DNA of 64,000 bases from Chloroflexota bacterium (GCA_016183425.1 JACPEP010000024.1:1-64000); one strand, 5' to 3'. Shown: positions 37,164 to 46,903, counted from the stretch's first letter. Translations and numbers: made by a program. Notes: generated by a model not told the origin, from the sequence alone.

Positions 37164-37823
37164 ATGACCTACGATTTTCATACCCATACCATCCACAGCG
37201 ACGGTGAGCTTACTCCCGTGGAGCTGGCTCGCCGGGCCATCGTCTGTGGCTATAAAGCGCTGGCCATCACCGACCACGTGGCTATGGGCTCCCTGGCCCA
37301 GGTAATCCAGGCGGTGAGCCTGGACTGCGCCCTGGTGAACGAATCCTGGCCCCTTCTGGCCATCCCGGGGGTGGAGCTGACCCACGTTCCCGCCGCGGCC
37401 ATCCCCCGCCTGGCCCGACAGGCTAAAGAGTTGGGAGCCAAGATCGTCGTCGTCCATGGCGAGAGCCCCGTGGAGCCCGTGGAGCCGGGCACCAACCGAG
37501 CCGCCCTATCCTCAGCCCACGTGGATATTCTGGCTCATCCCGGCCTTATCTCAGCGGAAGAGGCCAGGCTAGCCGCCGCCCAGGGCATCTTTTTGGAAAT
37601 TACCGCCCGCCGCGGCCATTGCCTCGCTAACGGTCACGTGGCCGCGCTGGCCCGGGCCATGGGAGCACGCCTCATCGTCGACTCCGACGCCCACGATGAA
37701 GACCTTCTCACCGCTGAGGCGGCCCTGGTGGTGGCTCGGGGCGCTGGCTTGGATGAGGCGGAGGCCCGCCAGCTAGTGACGGAAAACCCTCATCTCCTAC
37801 TGAAAAGGATAGGATATGAATAA
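37164..37823 (+). CDS. PHP-domain (histidinol phosphatase-like) metal-dependent phosphoesterase
   Basis: 219 aa. PHP metal-binding motifs: YDFHTHTIHSDGELTP, ITDHVAMG, GVELTHVP, VVHGES, DILAHPGLIS and DSDAHDEDLL. That is a full set of His/Asp ligands for a trinuclear site. Members with this length and histidinol phosphate phosphatase-like pattern hydrolyse phosphate esters; the substrate is unknown. GGGGAGAA precedes the ATG. It diverges from gap. Confidence 0.88.
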   Translation: MTYDFHTHTIHSDGELTPVELARRAIVCGYKALAITDHVAMGSLAQVIQAVSLDCALVNESWPLLAIPGVELTHVPAAAIPRLARQAKELGAKIVVVHGESPVEPVEPGTNRAALSSAHVDILAHPGLISAEEARLAAAQGIFLEITARRGHCLANGHVAALARAMGARLIVDSDAHDEDLLTAEAALVVARGAGLDEAEARQLVTENPHLLLKRIGYE

Positions 37824-37844
37824 GACCCTTGAGCGCCCGGGCGG

Positions 37845-37988
37845 TTAGGAACCCTTGCCGATGCGGAAGACCTTGGTGCCGCAGACCGGGCAGGTGCCCT
37901 GCATCGCCTTGCGCCCGTTTTTGAGGGTCACGGACGCCGGGTTCTTGATGTCCCTCTTGGTGCGGCACTTAACGCAGAAGATCTCCAT
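37845..37988 (-). CDS. DUF5679-type zinc-ribbon mini-protein
   Basis: 47 aa: MEIFCVKCRTKRDIKNP at the start, then a second pair in GTCPVCGTKVFRIG. Two CxxC knuckles make a small zinc ribbon. The central block TLKNGRKAMQG and the length fit DUF5679, of unknown function. RBS AAGGAGGGG sits before the ATG, and it converges on the PHP gene. It is short and easily missed. Confidence 0.85.
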   Translation of the reverse strand: MEIFCVKCRTKRDIKNPASVTLKNGRKAMQGTCPVCGTKVFRIGKGS

Positions 37989-38085
37989 TAGTCCCCTCCT
38001 TGAATATCACGGCCTTTAAAGCCGTCCCCTCTTACCCTCGTTATCCATCGGCCTTGTGGCACCCCATCACACGTAGCTTGGTGGA

Positions 38086-39033
38086 TTATACCTGTTCTGT
38101 GTCCATTGTCAAGGGATTTATCCCCAAAGATTCCTTCTTCACACAAAAAACCCGAAAGGGGTGCCAGCTCCCGGTATCTGCCTTGAATCGCGCCAGGGCA
38201 ATAAACCGCCCGTCCTGGGTGTAAATGCGACATATCTCCCCCGGCTCTCTTTGGGACACCAGAGCTATGTCGGAACCGTGGCCGATAACCTCCTCCCACT
38301 GGGGCGAGACAATGGCCGCCGGATAATCCAAAAGAGGAAAATCTATAGGATAAAGAAGGGATAGCCAGTATTGGTTTGAGAAAACATCGGGGAGGCTGTC
38401 CACAGCCAAGGAATCATCTATGGACAGAAAACCGCTTCTGAGGCGAACCAGGCCCACCAGATGGGCGCCACAGCCCAGGGCCATGCCAAGATCATGGACC
38501 AGGGAGCGAATGTAGGTTCCCGAGCCACACTCCACATCCAGGGTAACCAGAGGCGGCTGCCAATCAACCAACTCTAGCTTGAAGACGTCTACCCTTCGGG
38601 GAGACCGAGGCAGTTCCACTCCCTGACGAGCCCATGCATAGAGAGGCTTACCCCCCCGTTTCAGCGCACTGTACATAGGGGGCACCTGCCACTGGGAACC
38701 CGCAAAGGATACCAAGGCCCTCTCCACCACGTTGCGGCTTACTTCAGAAGGGTCGCGTCGTTCTAATACCTGGCCCTGAGCATCGTAGGTATCAGTGATG
38801 GTTCCCAGCTCCATAGTGGCCCGGTACAGCTTGCGCCCCTGGGCTAGGTAGGGTACCACTCGCGTTCCCTGGCCGATACAGATGGGCAACACCCCGCTGG
38901 CAAGAGGATCCAGAGTACCGCCGTGGCCCACCCGTCGCTGCCCGCTCAGCCGCCGCACCAGGGCCACCACCTGAAAAGAGGTTTTCCCGGGCGGCTTGAG
39001 GACGTTCAGTATACCATGGATGCTGGAGTCAAT
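38086..39033 (-). CDS. truB: tRNA pseudouridine(55) synthase TruB
   Basis: About 315 aa if it begins at a non-canonical ATT at 39033. The first ATG/GTG/TTG in frame is a GTG at 38970, which would drop the conserved GILNVLKPPGKTSFQ. A CTG at 39009 is another candidate. Catalytic Asp in GHGGTLDPLASGVLP; downstream YDAQG and the CGSGTYIRSLVHDLG motif are intact, plus a C-terminal PUA-like part. It isomerises U55 in tRNA. It follows rbfA by 10 bp, so translational coupling could help a weak start. Confidence 0.9.
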   Translation of the reverse strand: MDSSIHGILNVLKPPGKTSFQVVALVRRLSGQRRVGHGGTLDPLASGVLPICIGQGTRVVPYLAQGRKLYRATMELGTITDTYDAQGQVLERRDPSEVSRNVVERALVSFAGSQWQVPPMYSALKRGGKPLYAWARQGVELPRSPRRVDVFKLELVDWQPPLVTLDVECGSGTYIRSLVHDLGMALGCGAHLVGLVRLRSGFLSIDDSLAVDSLPDVFSNQYWLSLLYPIDFPLLDYPAAIVSPQWEEVIGHGSDIALVSQREPGEICRIYTQDGRFIALARFKADTGSWHPFRVFCVKKESLGINPLTMDTEQV

Positions 39034-39043
39034 AAAGGAGGCG

Positions 39044-39451
39044 CTACCTTTCTCTCGGCTCGGGAGCAGCCGGCGATATCCCCTCCTCCGGATGGGCAGC
39101 CCCCTCTGACGAAACTTCCTTTATCAACTGCAGAAGGTGAGCCCCTCGTTCGATGGAATCGTCCCGCTGGAATACCAGTTGGGGGATGCGCCTCAAGGTG
39201 AGACGAGACCCCAACTCTCGCCGCAGAAAGCCGCTGGCCGAGTCCAGACCCTGAAGAACCCGTTGCTTCTCCTCCTCCGTGCCCATAACACTGACAAAAA
39301 CACGCGCGTATTTCAAATCCATTGAGACAGCTACGTTGGTAACGCTCCACAAAGCATTCAGGCGCGGGTCTTTGGCCTCGCGGCGCAGGATGTTGCTTAT
39401 CTCCACCTGAATAAGGTCGCCGATGCGCTCACGACGATGGGTCAGGGCCAT
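39044..39451 (-). CDS. rbfA: Ribosome-binding factor A
   Basis: 135 aa. KH-like fold with RRERIGDLIQVEISNILRRE, DLKYARVFVSVMGTEEEKQ and a C-terminal LTLRRIPQLVFQRDDSIERG. It matures 30S subunits. It lies between infB and truB in the usual nusA-operon order. The C-terminus has a short low-complexity extension. Confidence 0.95.
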   Translation of the reverse strand: MALTHRRERIGDLIQVEISNILRREAKDPRLNALWSVTNVAVSMDLKYARVFVSVMGTEEEKQRVLQGLDSASGFLRRELGSRLTLRRIPQLVFQRDDSIERGAHLLQLIKEVSSEGAAHPEEGISPAAPEPRER

Positions 39452-39540
39452 GATGCCTCCTTTCTCGCTGCCTTGAGAAGAAAGACCGGTGGTAAGACTG
39501 CCATAAGCACTCTGGAGGAGCCTTTGGTGAACCAGGTCAG

Positions 39541-41403
39541 CTAGGGCTTTCGTTCCCGGCGATAGGTTTCTATTATGTCGCCTACCTCATAGGCAACAAA
39601 GCCTTCGACAACCCCCCCACATTCAAACCCTGCGGCCATCTCTTTAACATCGTCTTTGAAGTGCCGCAGGTTAACCAACCGGGAGGCATGGACCACCTGG
39701 CCCTTACGCAAGACGCGGGCCAGGCTACCTCGGTTCAGCACCCCATCCGTCACATAGAGGCCCGCCACCACCCCCGGCCGAGCGCTGACATGGAATACCT
39801 GGCGCACCTCAGAGTGGCTCTCCACTACGTCTTGATAGACGGGCTCTACCAGACCACCCAGGGCCCGCTCCATGTCCCCCACCAGGTCGTAGATGATGTT
39901 GTAGAGGCGGATGTCCACCCCCTCGACATCGGCGAGGCGCCGCGCCCCAGGCTCAACACGGGTGTTGAAGCCCAAGATAACGGCTCGGGAGGCTACCGCC
40001 AGGAGAACGTCGGAATCGTTAATACTACCGGCGCCGGTGTGAATAAAAGCAACCCTAACCTTTTCGGTGGCCAGACGTTCCACCGAGGTCCTTATCGGCT
40101 CCATGCTACCCTGAACGTCCGTCCTCAAGATGAGCCTCAGCTCTTTTACCTGGCCCTCTTGAGCAAAGAGGTCCTCCAGGCTAAATATTTTGCGGTGCGT
40201 GGCGGCCTCGACCATCTTGCTGGCTTGCTCCTGGACGGCGGCCCGGGCCGACTTCTCATCGGGCATCTCCCGCACCATGTCCCCTGCCTGGGGGACACCA
40301 TCCAGGCCCAGGAGCTTAACGGGGGTAGACGGATCGGCACGTCGTACATGCTTTCCCTTGTCATTGAACATGGCCTTCACCCGGCCCCAATAAGCGCCCG
40401 CCACCACACAATCCCCCAGCTTGAGGGTTCCCATCTGCACCAGCACTGTGGCCAGAGGCCCCCGAGATTTGTCCATGGCCGCCTCAATGACCACCCCCAC
40501 CGCCGGACGGTGGGGATTGGCTTTAAGCTCCTGAACCTCGGCCACTACCAGGATATTCTCCAGCAGCTCCGAGATGCCTTGCCTCTTCTTAGCCGAAACA
40601 GAAACACATACCACGTCGCCACCCCACTCCTCGATGAGGAGACCCCTTTCCGCCAATTGCCGCTTCACCGGCTCCGGGTTGGCCCCCGGTTTGTCTATCT
40701 TATTAATAGCCACTACTATGGGCACGCCAGCGGCCCGAGCGTGGTCCATGGCCTCCTCCGTCTGGGGCATGACGCCGTCGTCGGCGGCCACCACCAAAAC
40801 AGCGATGTCCGTCACCTGGGCCCCCCGGGCCCTCATGGCCGTAAAGGCCTCATGGCCTGGGGTATCCAAAAAGGTTATCTTGTGGCCCTGGTACTCCACC
40901 TGATAGGCACCGATATGCTGGGTCATGCCACCCGCCTCGGTGGCAGTGACATTGGTTTCCCGTATGGCGTCCAGAAGACTCGTCTTGCCGTGATCCACGT
41001 GACCCAGGATGGTCACTACGGGCGGGCGCAGCTTTAGATGGGCTACGTCACCCTCCACCACCAGAGTCGCCGTGGCGGGAGCTCGCACCACTGCTTTGGG
41101 TTCGCGCCGCGCCTCAAACCCCAACTCGCTAGACGCCTTGGCCGCCGTATCGAAATCGACGCTCTGGTTGATAGTAGCCATGATGTCGTTCTTCATAAGG
41201 GCTTTAATGACCTCGATGGAGCTTACGCCCAGGATGTCAGAAAGCTCCTTCACAGTAAGAGGGGAAGGGATAGTCACCTCCTGCCGGACATGGGGAACCG
41301 TGTCCAAATCCAGAGCCACGCTCCCATCGCCGTTCTGTTCCGGCAGCCGTCTCCTCACCCTTGGCGCCCTTCTACCGCCTCTCCTCGGCATCTTATTCCT
41401 CAC
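39541..41403 (-). CDS. infB: Translation initiation factor IF-2
   Basis: 620 aa, the short form lacking the long N-terminal extensions of enterobacteria. N-terminal IF2_N ([23 protein letters not shown] in part), then G1 [10 protein letters not shown]3 DTPGHEAF, G4 NKIDKP, and domains II-IV. It places initiator tRNA on the 30S. The start overlaps ylxR by 11 bp; a second ATG four codons in is possible. Confidence 0.96.
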   Translation of the reverse strand: MRNKMPRRGGRRAPRVRRRLPEQNGDGSVALDLDTVPHVRQEVTIPSPLTVKELSDILGVSSIEVIKALMKNDIMATINQSVDFDTAAKASSELGFEARREPKAVVRAPATATLVVEGDVAHLKLRPPVVTILGHVDHGKTSLLDAIRETNVTATEAGGMTQHIGAYQVEYQGHKITFLDTPGHEAFTAMRARGAQVTDIAVLVVAADDGVMPQTEEAMDHARAAGVPIVVAINKIDKPGANPEPVKRQLAERGLLIEEWGGDVVCVSVSAKKRQGISELLENILVVAEVQELKANPHRPAVGVVIEAAMDKSRGPLATVLVQMGTLKLGDCVVAGAYWGRVKAMFNDKGKHVRRADPSTPVKLLGLDGVPQAGDMVREMPDEKSARAAVQEQASKMVEAATHRKIFSLEDLFAQEGQVKELRLILRTDVQGSMEPIRTSVERLATEKVRVAFIHTGAGSINDSDVLLAVASRAVILGFNTRVEPGARRLADVEGVDIRLYNIIYDLVGDMERALGGLVEPVYQDVVESHSEVRQVFHVSARPGVVAGLYVTDGVLNRGSLARVLRKGQVVHASRLVNLRHFKDDVKEMAAGFECGGVVEGFVAYEVGDIIETYRRERKP

Positions 41404-41689
41404 TCCCCCTATTTGGGGCCAATACTAAAAGGTCCCGAAAAAGGCCCTCCACATCCTCAAGAGCCACCGGGCAACGAAGGCCATGGGCTACCGACTTCAC
41501 CTTCAGCCCCCGACGCCAGCACTCCCCGCGGCGACACAGATATGCCCCGCGACCGGGCAGACGTCCCCTCAGGTCCAACTCTATTCGTCCATCCCCCCGG
41601 CGCACCAGCCGCCAGAACTCTTCTTTGGGCCCTTTGCGCCGACAGGCGATGCATGTTCGCTCAGGCAGCCCCTCTCTGGTCAGAGCCAT
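41393..41689 (-). CDS. ylxR: YlxR (DUF448) RNA-binding protein
   Basis: 98 aa. The signature PERTCIACRRKGPKEEFWRLV and GRGAYLCRRGECWRRG is clear. It is a small nucleic-acid-binding protein of the nusA operon, linked in Bacilli to RNase P and transcription regulation. It lies between nusA and infB as usual. Confidence 0.93.
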   Translation of the reverse strand: MALTREGLPERTCIACRRKGPKEEFWRLVRRGDGRIELDLRGRLPGRGAYLCRRGECWRRGLKVKSVAHGLRCPVALEDVEGLFRDLLVLAPNRGSEE

Positions 41690-41697
41690 ATCGCCCT

Positions 41698-43161
41698 CTA
41701 AATGTCCTCCTCCGCTATATACTCGTCATCCTCTCCCTCATAGGAGACCCGGGAGCGCTTCTTAGCCTTTACGGCACCCACTGCCTCTTCTTCCTCTCGT
41801 CCTTTTTTGCCTTTTTGCTTCTTAGCCTTACCTCGGCTGGAAGGCAAGACCTCCTCGGCAAAGCGAACCTTCGCCTTCCCCTCCCAAGGCACTGCCGATA
41901 TCACCGGCTTCTCTTCGGGTACTTCTTCCTGGGCGGCCACCCTGGGCAACTCCGCCCCCACCAGGGATGCGGCGGGCAGCACCTCCGCCACCGCGGGTTC
42001 AGGCAGCGCTGGCAATGCCTCCAGAACAATCCCTACCGGCTCCATCTCAAGGGTCGCCGTCTCCAGAACCAGCTCTTCCTGGGGAGGCGCCACCACCACC
42101 ACCACCTCCTCGGCCACCCGCTCCACCTGGACAGCGCTGGCGCTCTTGATATCGATGCGCCACCCGCTGAGCTTGGCCGCCAAGCGCGCGTTCTGGCCTT
42201 CCTTACCGATGGCCAGGGAAAGCTGACGGTCGGGCACCACCACCGTGGCCTTTTTATCTTCGTGATTCACATTGACACTTAGTACCTGGGCCGGGCTCAA
42301 GGCATTGGCCACGAAGACCACCGGGTCTTGGTGCCACTGCACCACGTCAATCTTCTCCCCACTTATCTCGTTGACAATGTTTTGAATGCGGATACCCCGA
42401 AGGCCGACACAGGAGCCCACGGCGTCCACTCCACTCTGGATAGCCGCTACGGCCACTTTACTGCGATAGCCAGGCTCCCGAGCGATGGACTTTATCTCTA
42501 CAATGCCCTTATGGATCTCGGGCACCTCCAATTCAAAGAGACGCCGCACAAAGTTCTTGTGGGTGCGCGATACCACCACCTGGGGCCCCCGACCAGTTCG
42601 AGATACCTCCAAAAGATAGGCCTTGATCCGCTGGCCGGAGCGATAGTGCTCGCTGCGAACCTGCTCTGAAGCAGGAAGGATTGCCTCCGCTTTCCCCAAG
42701 TCGATAACTATCTGCTTGGGTTCGATGCGTTGCACAATGCCACTGACGATATCCCCCTCTTTACCGGAGAACTCCTCAAAGACCACATCCCGCTCCGCCT
42801 CCCGCAGACGCTGAAGCACCACCTGCTTTGCCGTCTGGGCGGCGATGCGGCCGGCATCCCGGGCGGCCACCTCCACCGCCACCACATCCCCCAACTGGGC
42901 CGTGGCCTTCAGGAGATGAGCCTCGGCCAGAGAAAGCTCCGTCTTGCCGTCCTGCACCTCCGCCACCACCGTTTTATGGGAATAAACCTTCACCTCCCCG
43001 GTATTGGGCAAAACCTTTACCGTGACATTCTGGTTGCCGATGTTGGGGTCTTTCTTGTAGACAGAGGCCAAGGCTGTCTCCACCGCATCCAGAACCACCT
43101 CCCGGGGCAGGTTCTTCTCGGCAGCGAGTTGCGAAATAGCTAACAAAAAGTCGCTTTTCAT
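41698..43161 (-). CDS. nusA: Transcription termination/antitermination protein NusA
   Basis: 487 aa from the ATG at 43161 (MKSDFLLAISQLAAEKNLP). An ATG at 43173 touches the AGGAGG and is a less likely start. N-terminal RNAP-binding domain, S1 (GDIVSGIVQRIEPKQIVIDLG) and two KH domains (CVGLRGIRIQNIVNEISGEKIDVV in part, LAIGKEGQNARLAAKLSGWRID in part). A ~150-residue C-terminal tail, first Val/Pro/Glu-rich then Lys/Glu-rich, is longer than in many NusA. No rimP precedes it. Confidence 0.95.
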   Translation of the reverse strand: MKSDFLLAISQLAAEKNLPREVVLDAVETALASVYKKDPNIGNQNVTVKVLPNTGEVKVYSHKTVVAEVQDGKTELSLAEAHLLKATAQLGDVVAVEVAARDAGRIAAQTAKQVVLQRLREAERDVVFEEFSGKEGDIVSGIVQRIEPKQIVIDLGKAEAILPASEQVRSEHYRSGQRIKAYLLEVSRTGRGPQVVVSRTHKNFVRRLFELEVPEIHKGIVEIKSIAREPGYRSKVAVAAIQSGVDAVGSCVGLRGIRIQNIVNEISGEKIDVVQWHQDPVVFVANALSPAQVLSVNVNHEDKKATVVVPDRQLSLAIGKEGQNARLAAKLSGWRIDIKSASAVQVERVAEEVVVVVAPPQEELVLETATLEMEPVGIVLEALPALPEPAVAEVLPAASLVGAELPRVAAQEEVPEEKPVISAVPWEGKAKVRFAEEVLPSSRGKAKKQKGKKGREEEEAVGAVKAKKRSRVSYEGEDDEYIAEEDI

Positions 43162-43212
43162 CCTCGGTGACATCCTCCTCTGTCCGCCTGTGGCGGGCCG
43201 ATGTACACCAAT

Positions 43213-43234
43213 AAAAAAGTGGGGCAAGCCCACT
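43213..43234 (-). terminator. Terminator-like hairpin in the nusA leader (possible attenuator)
   Basis: Minus strand: AGTGGG-CTTGC-CCCACT followed by a run of Ts. It lies between the predicted promoter and nusA, so it would act on the operon's own transcript. Confidence 0.45.
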
Positions 43235-43259
43235 CTCATTTTTCCCTTCTCTTGGCCTC

Positions 43260-43289
43260 AGTATACCACCTTTTTAACTCCCCTTGCAA
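43260..43289 (-). promoter_or_regulatory. Sigma70-type promoter of the nusA operon
   Basis: Minus strand: TTGCAA (43289-43284), 18 bases, TATACT (43265-43260). It is about 100 bp upstream of nusA. Confidence 0.55.
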
Positions 43290-43474
43290 TCGTACCCCAC
43301 CACTTTTTTAGTGAAATTTCCCCTTTTTTACAGGGGGCGAGGGCGCCTAAAACCCCTCTAGGAAAATCGCCATGATTATGCTAAACTTGCCCCTGGAATG
43401 AGAAACGAACCATCCCCAGTAAAAGTGGCCTCTTCATTCAAAGAATAAGGCTCAAATAGCCAAGGTTACCGACG

Positions 43475-45508
43475 ATGGCACGCGACCTCCCCCTTTCCAA
43501 CGGCAACCTACTGGTAAATTTTGATGCCAACTACAATGTGAGGGATATCTTCTTCCCCTGCATCGGTCAAGAGAACCATACCGCCGGCGCCACCTGCCGC
43601 ACCGGAATATGGATCGACGGTTGCTTCTTCTGGATCGACGACCCGGCATGGGAAAAGAGCCTGGGCTACGTTCCGGACAGCCTGGTAACACAAGTCGTCG
43701 CCCGTCACCGGGAAGCCTCCGTAACCCTGACCTTCCGTGATGCGGTGGACTTTGACCGCAACATCTTTGTGCGCCAGATACATATCACCAACGACGCCCC
43801 CACCCCTCGGGAGGTCCGTCTCTTCTTCCACTACGATTTCCACCTCTACGGGGTAAAAATAGGCGATACCGTCTACTACGACGCTGAGCTAGAGTCAATA
43901 GTAGCCTTTAAAGAAAAGCGGTACTTCCTAATGGGCGGCCAGGCCGGGAACAAGGTGGGCATAGACGGCTGGTCTACCGGAGTAGCCATCGAAGGAGAAA
44001 AGGGCAAAGAAGGCACCTGGCGTGACGCCGAAGACGGCGTTCTGGACGGCAATCCCATCGTAGGGGGCTCCGTGGACGCCACCATCGCCCTTCACCCGGG
44101 AGTCCTGCCCCCACTGGGCAGCGCCACCACGTACCATTGGTTGATAGCGGGCACCTCCTTGGACGAGCTACGCAGCCTGGACATGATACTGCGAGAACGC
44201 GGCCCCCAAAGCCTCATCGTCCGTACCCGGGACTACTGGCAGACGTGGGTCGACAAAGAGGAACTGAACTTCGCCGACCTATCCTCTGACATCATTGAGC
44301 TGTGCAAGCGAAGCATCCTCATCATACGCACCCAGATCGATAATCGAGGGCCCATCATTGCCGCCACCGATGGGGGCATCACCCATTTTCTTCGGGACAC
44401 CTACTCTTATATGTGGCCTCGGGATGGCGCCGTAGTTGCCCTGGCTCTCGACCACGTGGGGCAAGGGGAGCTCTCGCGACGCTTTTTTGGGTTTTGCGCT
44501 CAAGTCATCTCTCGGCATGGCTACCTGGAACAGCGCTATACCCCCCTGGGAGACCAGGCCGCCTGGCATCCCAGGGTGGACGCCGATGGTCATCCCCAGC
44601 TTCCCATACAGGAAGACGAAACCGGCCTGATCCTCTACAGCTTGTGGGAGCATTACCAACGCTATCGGGATATTGAGTTTCTTGGCCTACTTTACCGCCG
44701 TTTGATAAAGAGTGCCGCCGATTTCATGGTGCGCTATCGAGACCAGCGCACCGGCCTCCCCAACCCTTCCTACGACCTATGGGAGGAGCGGCGAGGCATC
44801 CACGCCTTCACCATCGCCGCCGTGTGGGCCGGCCTTAAGGCAGCCGCCAACTTCTGCCATCTCTTTCGGGAATACGGCCTTGAGAATACCTACCGTCAGG
44901 CAGCCCAGGAAATAAAGAGGGCCGCTGCCACCTATCTCTACGACAAAGAGCTTGGCCGCTTTGTGCGCACGGTGAACCCCCGCGGGGACGGCACCCTGGA
45001 ACGAGACTACATTATCGACAGCAGCCTTTGCGGGCTCTTTCTCCTGGGGATGTTCCCCGCCACCGATCCCCTCATCGAAAGCACGATAGAGGCAGTGCGG
45101 CGACGATTGTGGGTCAAAACCGCGGTGGGAGGATTGGCCCGCTATGAAGGAGACTGCTATCACTGGGCAAGCCAAGATATGTGGATGGTTCCGGGCAATC
45201 CCTGGTTCATCTGCACCCTTTGGCTGGCCCGCTACTACATCGCCCACGCTCAGACCCGGGACGAGCTGGCACAAGCCAGAGAAATCCTGAGCTGGTTGGT
45301 GGAGCACGCCCTACCCAGCGGTGTGTTAGCGGAGCAAATAAACGCCTACAACGGCTCTCCCCTCTCCGTCTCACCCCTAACCTGGAGTCACGCCGAATTC
45401 GTCATTGCCGTGAGGGAGTACGTGGATAAATGGCACTCCCTCCGAGGAGAGGAGACAAAGGGTGCCGTCCCGGCGGGGCCTCTAGAGACCTGGCTGCCCC
45501 AAACCTAG
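43475..45508 (+). CDS. Glycoside hydrolase family 15 (glucoamylase/trehalase-like)
   Basis: 677 aa. An N-terminal beta-sandwich (DLPLSNGNLLVNFDANYNVRD) leads into an (alpha/alpha)6 barrel with TYSYMWPRDGAVVALALD, the general acid in PSYDLWEERRGIHAFT, and the second Glu region VLAEQINAYNG. The family releases glucose from alpha-glucans or trehalose. No signal peptide is seen, so it is cytoplasmic and would act on storage glucan or trehalose. It reads divergently from nusA. Confidence 0.9.
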   Translation: MARDLPLSNGNLLVNFDANYNVRDIFFPCIGQENHTAGATCRTGIWIDGCFFWIDDPAWEKSLGYVPDSLVTQVVARHREASVTLTFRDAVDFDRNIFVRQIHITNDAPTPREVRLFFHYDFHLYGVKIGDTVYYDAELESIVAFKEKRYFLMGGQAGNKVGIDGWSTGVAIEGEKGKEGTWRDAEDGVLDGNPIVGGSVDATIALHPGVLPPLGSATTYHWLIAGTSLDELRSLDMILRERGPQSLIVRTRDYWQTWVDKEELNFADLSSDIIELCKRSILIIRTQIDNRGPIIAATDGGITHFLRDTYSYMWPRDGAVVALALDHVGQGELSRRFFGFCAQVISRHGYLEQRYTPLGDQAAWHPRVDADGHPQLPIQEDETGLILYSLWEHYQRYRDIEFLGLLYRRLIKSAADFMVRYRDQRTGLPNPSYDLWEERRGIHAFTIAAVWAGLKAAANFCHLFREYGLENTYRQAAQEIKRAAATYLYDKELGRFVRTVNPRGDGTLERDYIIDSSLCGLFLLGMFPATDPLIESTIEAVRRRLWVKTAVGGLARYEGDCYHWASQDMWMVPGNPWFICTLWLARYYIAHAQTRDELAQAREILSWLVEHALPSGVLAEQINAYNGSPLSVSPLTWSHAEFVIAVREYVDKWHSLRGEETKGAVPAGPLETWLPQT

Positions 45509-45642
45509 CCCGGTATCCCCGCCCTCCATAAGCCAGGCCCCAGAATAAAATTTCCCGGGTGCGCCCGGAGCCAGCGGGTGCTTTCAACTCATTTCATCCC
45601 CTCTTTCACACTTAACAGCGTAGACCCCTCAAAAAGTAGGGC

Positions 45643-45671
45643 TTGCTTCCCGGGCACGAGGCTGATATTAT
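45643..45671 (+). promoter_or_regulatory. Sigma70-type promoter of the 45719 gene
   Basis: TTGCTT (45643-45648), 17 bases, TATTAT (45666-45671), followed by a strong RBS at 45707. Confidence 0.45.
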
Positions 45672-45718
45672 TTATCCCTGAATCACGGGCTTAATATTTG
45701 ATATTCAGGAGGTGAGCA

Positions 45719-45949
45719 ATGGACAAATCGCGGCTGGGTGGCGCTCTCATCTGTATCGGAACTGTCGTGGCGGCTGTCCTCTTCGTGTGGGGCCTCTGGT
45801 ATCAGAGCTACTGGGCGGTGGCTATTCCCGTTATCATCGGTTTCGGCGCCATCTTGGCCCTGGGCTTTTGGATCGGCTGGACCATGATGGTTACCGAGAC
45901 AGAGATTCCCGCTCCACAACCAACGGAGAAAACGACTACCTCATCTTAG
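45719..45949 (+). CDS. Small two-helix membrane protein, unknown function
   Basis: 76 aa. RBS CAGGAGGTGAG sits just before the ATG. Two hydrophobic spans, LICIGTVVAAVLFVWGLW and AVAIPVIIGFGAILALGFWI, and a short polar Thr/Pro-rich tail. Not recognised. It converges on the folate cluster. Confidence 0.7.
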   Translation: MDKSRLGGALICIGTVVAAVLFVWGLWYQSYWAVAIPVIIGFGAILALGFWIGWTMMVTETEIPAPQPTEKTTTSS

Positions 45950-45957
45950 GTGGCCCG

Positions 45958-46332
45958 CTACCCCTCTGGTATATAGGTAGCCCACGCCTCGGGGGATTCC
46001 CAGACCTGAACCTGGCGAAGGACCGCCGGCGCGCCCACCAGCCTGGCCGCTAGTTCCTCGTAGACGGTAGCAGCGATATTCTCCGAGGAGGGATTCCGGC
46101 CCTGAAAAGAGGGCATATCGTTGAGGCAGGTGTGGTCGAAGCGAGACAGGATCTCTTTCACATGCCCCTTGAGGGCCGTGAAGTCATAGACCAGGCCGAT
46201 CTCGTTGAGGCCAGGGGCCTCCAGGGTCACTGCCACCACAAAGCGATGGCCATGGAGGTTTTCGCATCGGCCGCCATAGTCTCTCAGATAATGAGCAGCG
46301 TCAAAATGGTCTTGAATGGACACCTGATACAT
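45958..46332 (-). CDS. 6-pyruvoyltetrahydropterin synthase-like enzyme, PTPS-III type (FolB replacement)
   Basis: 124 aa. T-fold enzyme with zinc His ligands in FDAAHYL and NLHGHRF. The active-site stretch is GGRCENLHGH, with Glu right after the catalytic Cys. Known: PTPS paralogs in which Glu replaces or accompanies Cys form 6-hydroxymethyldihydropterin from dihydroneopterin triphosphate and complement loss of folB, in Chloroflexi among others. Here it is next to folK and folP and no folB is seen, which supports a folate rather than queuosine role. QueD activity cannot be excluded. Confidence 0.85.
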   Translation of the reverse strand: MYQVSIQDHFDAAHYLRDYGGRCENLHGHRFVVAVTLEAPGLNEIGLVYDFTALKGHVKEILSRFDHTCLNDMPSFQGRNPSSENIAATVYEELAARLVGAPAVLRQVQVWESPEAWATYIPEG

Positions 46333-46379
46333 TTATTTCTTCCTCGTCTATCCCCTACATAAGGAGAAACTGAGAACCC

Positions 46380-46889
46380 CTAAGGCGTTGGCCACTCTCT
46401 TTTGGCGATTCTCTGCTTGCCCGACACCTCTGCCAGAAGCTGCATCACCGTCCGCTGCCGTCCCGGGTGGAGCAGGTGCGGAGCCACTTCCGCCAGGGGA
46501 GCCAAAACGAAGGCTCTCTCCGCGGCGGCGGCGTGGGGCAAGGTCAGAGACTCACTCTCCATCTCTATATTGTCGTAGAAAAGGATGTCAATATCAATAA
46601 GGCGAGGACCCTTGGGGACGGAGGGCTGCCGGCCCATGGCCCCTTCTATCTCTTTTACGCAAGCCAGAAGCTCCTGGGGCGACAAAGAGGTGGCGATTTG
46701 GCACACTGCGTTGATGAAGGGAGGCTGGTCCTGGTAATCTAAGGGCTCTGTATCATAGGGAGAAGAGACAGCCACCACCGCTACCTTTGTCCTTAAGCGG
46801 CGCAGCGCTTCCAGCAGGTTTTGTTCCCGATTCCCCAGGTTGGAGCCCAATCCCAAGTAGGCCACCACCCCCGCTGACCGCCGTGGCAT
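46380..46889 (-). CDS. folK: 6-hydroxymethyl-7,8-dihydropterin pyrophosphokinase
   Basis: 169 aa. YLGLGSNLGNREQNLLEALR at the start, then the ATP/pterin site SSPYDTEPLDYQDQPPFINAV and GPRLIDIDILFYDN. It transfers pyrophosphate to the pterin before FolP. It lies 14 bp after folP and 47 bp before the PTPS-III gene. Confidence 0.95.
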   Translation of the reverse strand: MPRRSAGVVAYLGLGSNLGNREQNLLEALRRLRTKVAVVAVSSPYDTEPLDYQDQPPFINAVCQIATSLSPQELLACVKEIEGAMGRQPSVPKGPRLIDIDILFYDNIEMESESLTLPHAAAAERAFVLAPLAEVAPHLLHPGRQRTVMQLLAEVSGKQRIAKREWPTP

Positions 46890-46903
46890 GGTATCCCCAG
46901 GGG

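Larger units (their letters stand above)
43162..43474. other. Divergent intergenic region between nusA and the GH15 gene
   Basis: 313 bp without a gene. It holds the nusA promoter and the leader hairpin listed separately. No rimP or other ORF is credible here. Confidence 0.6.
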
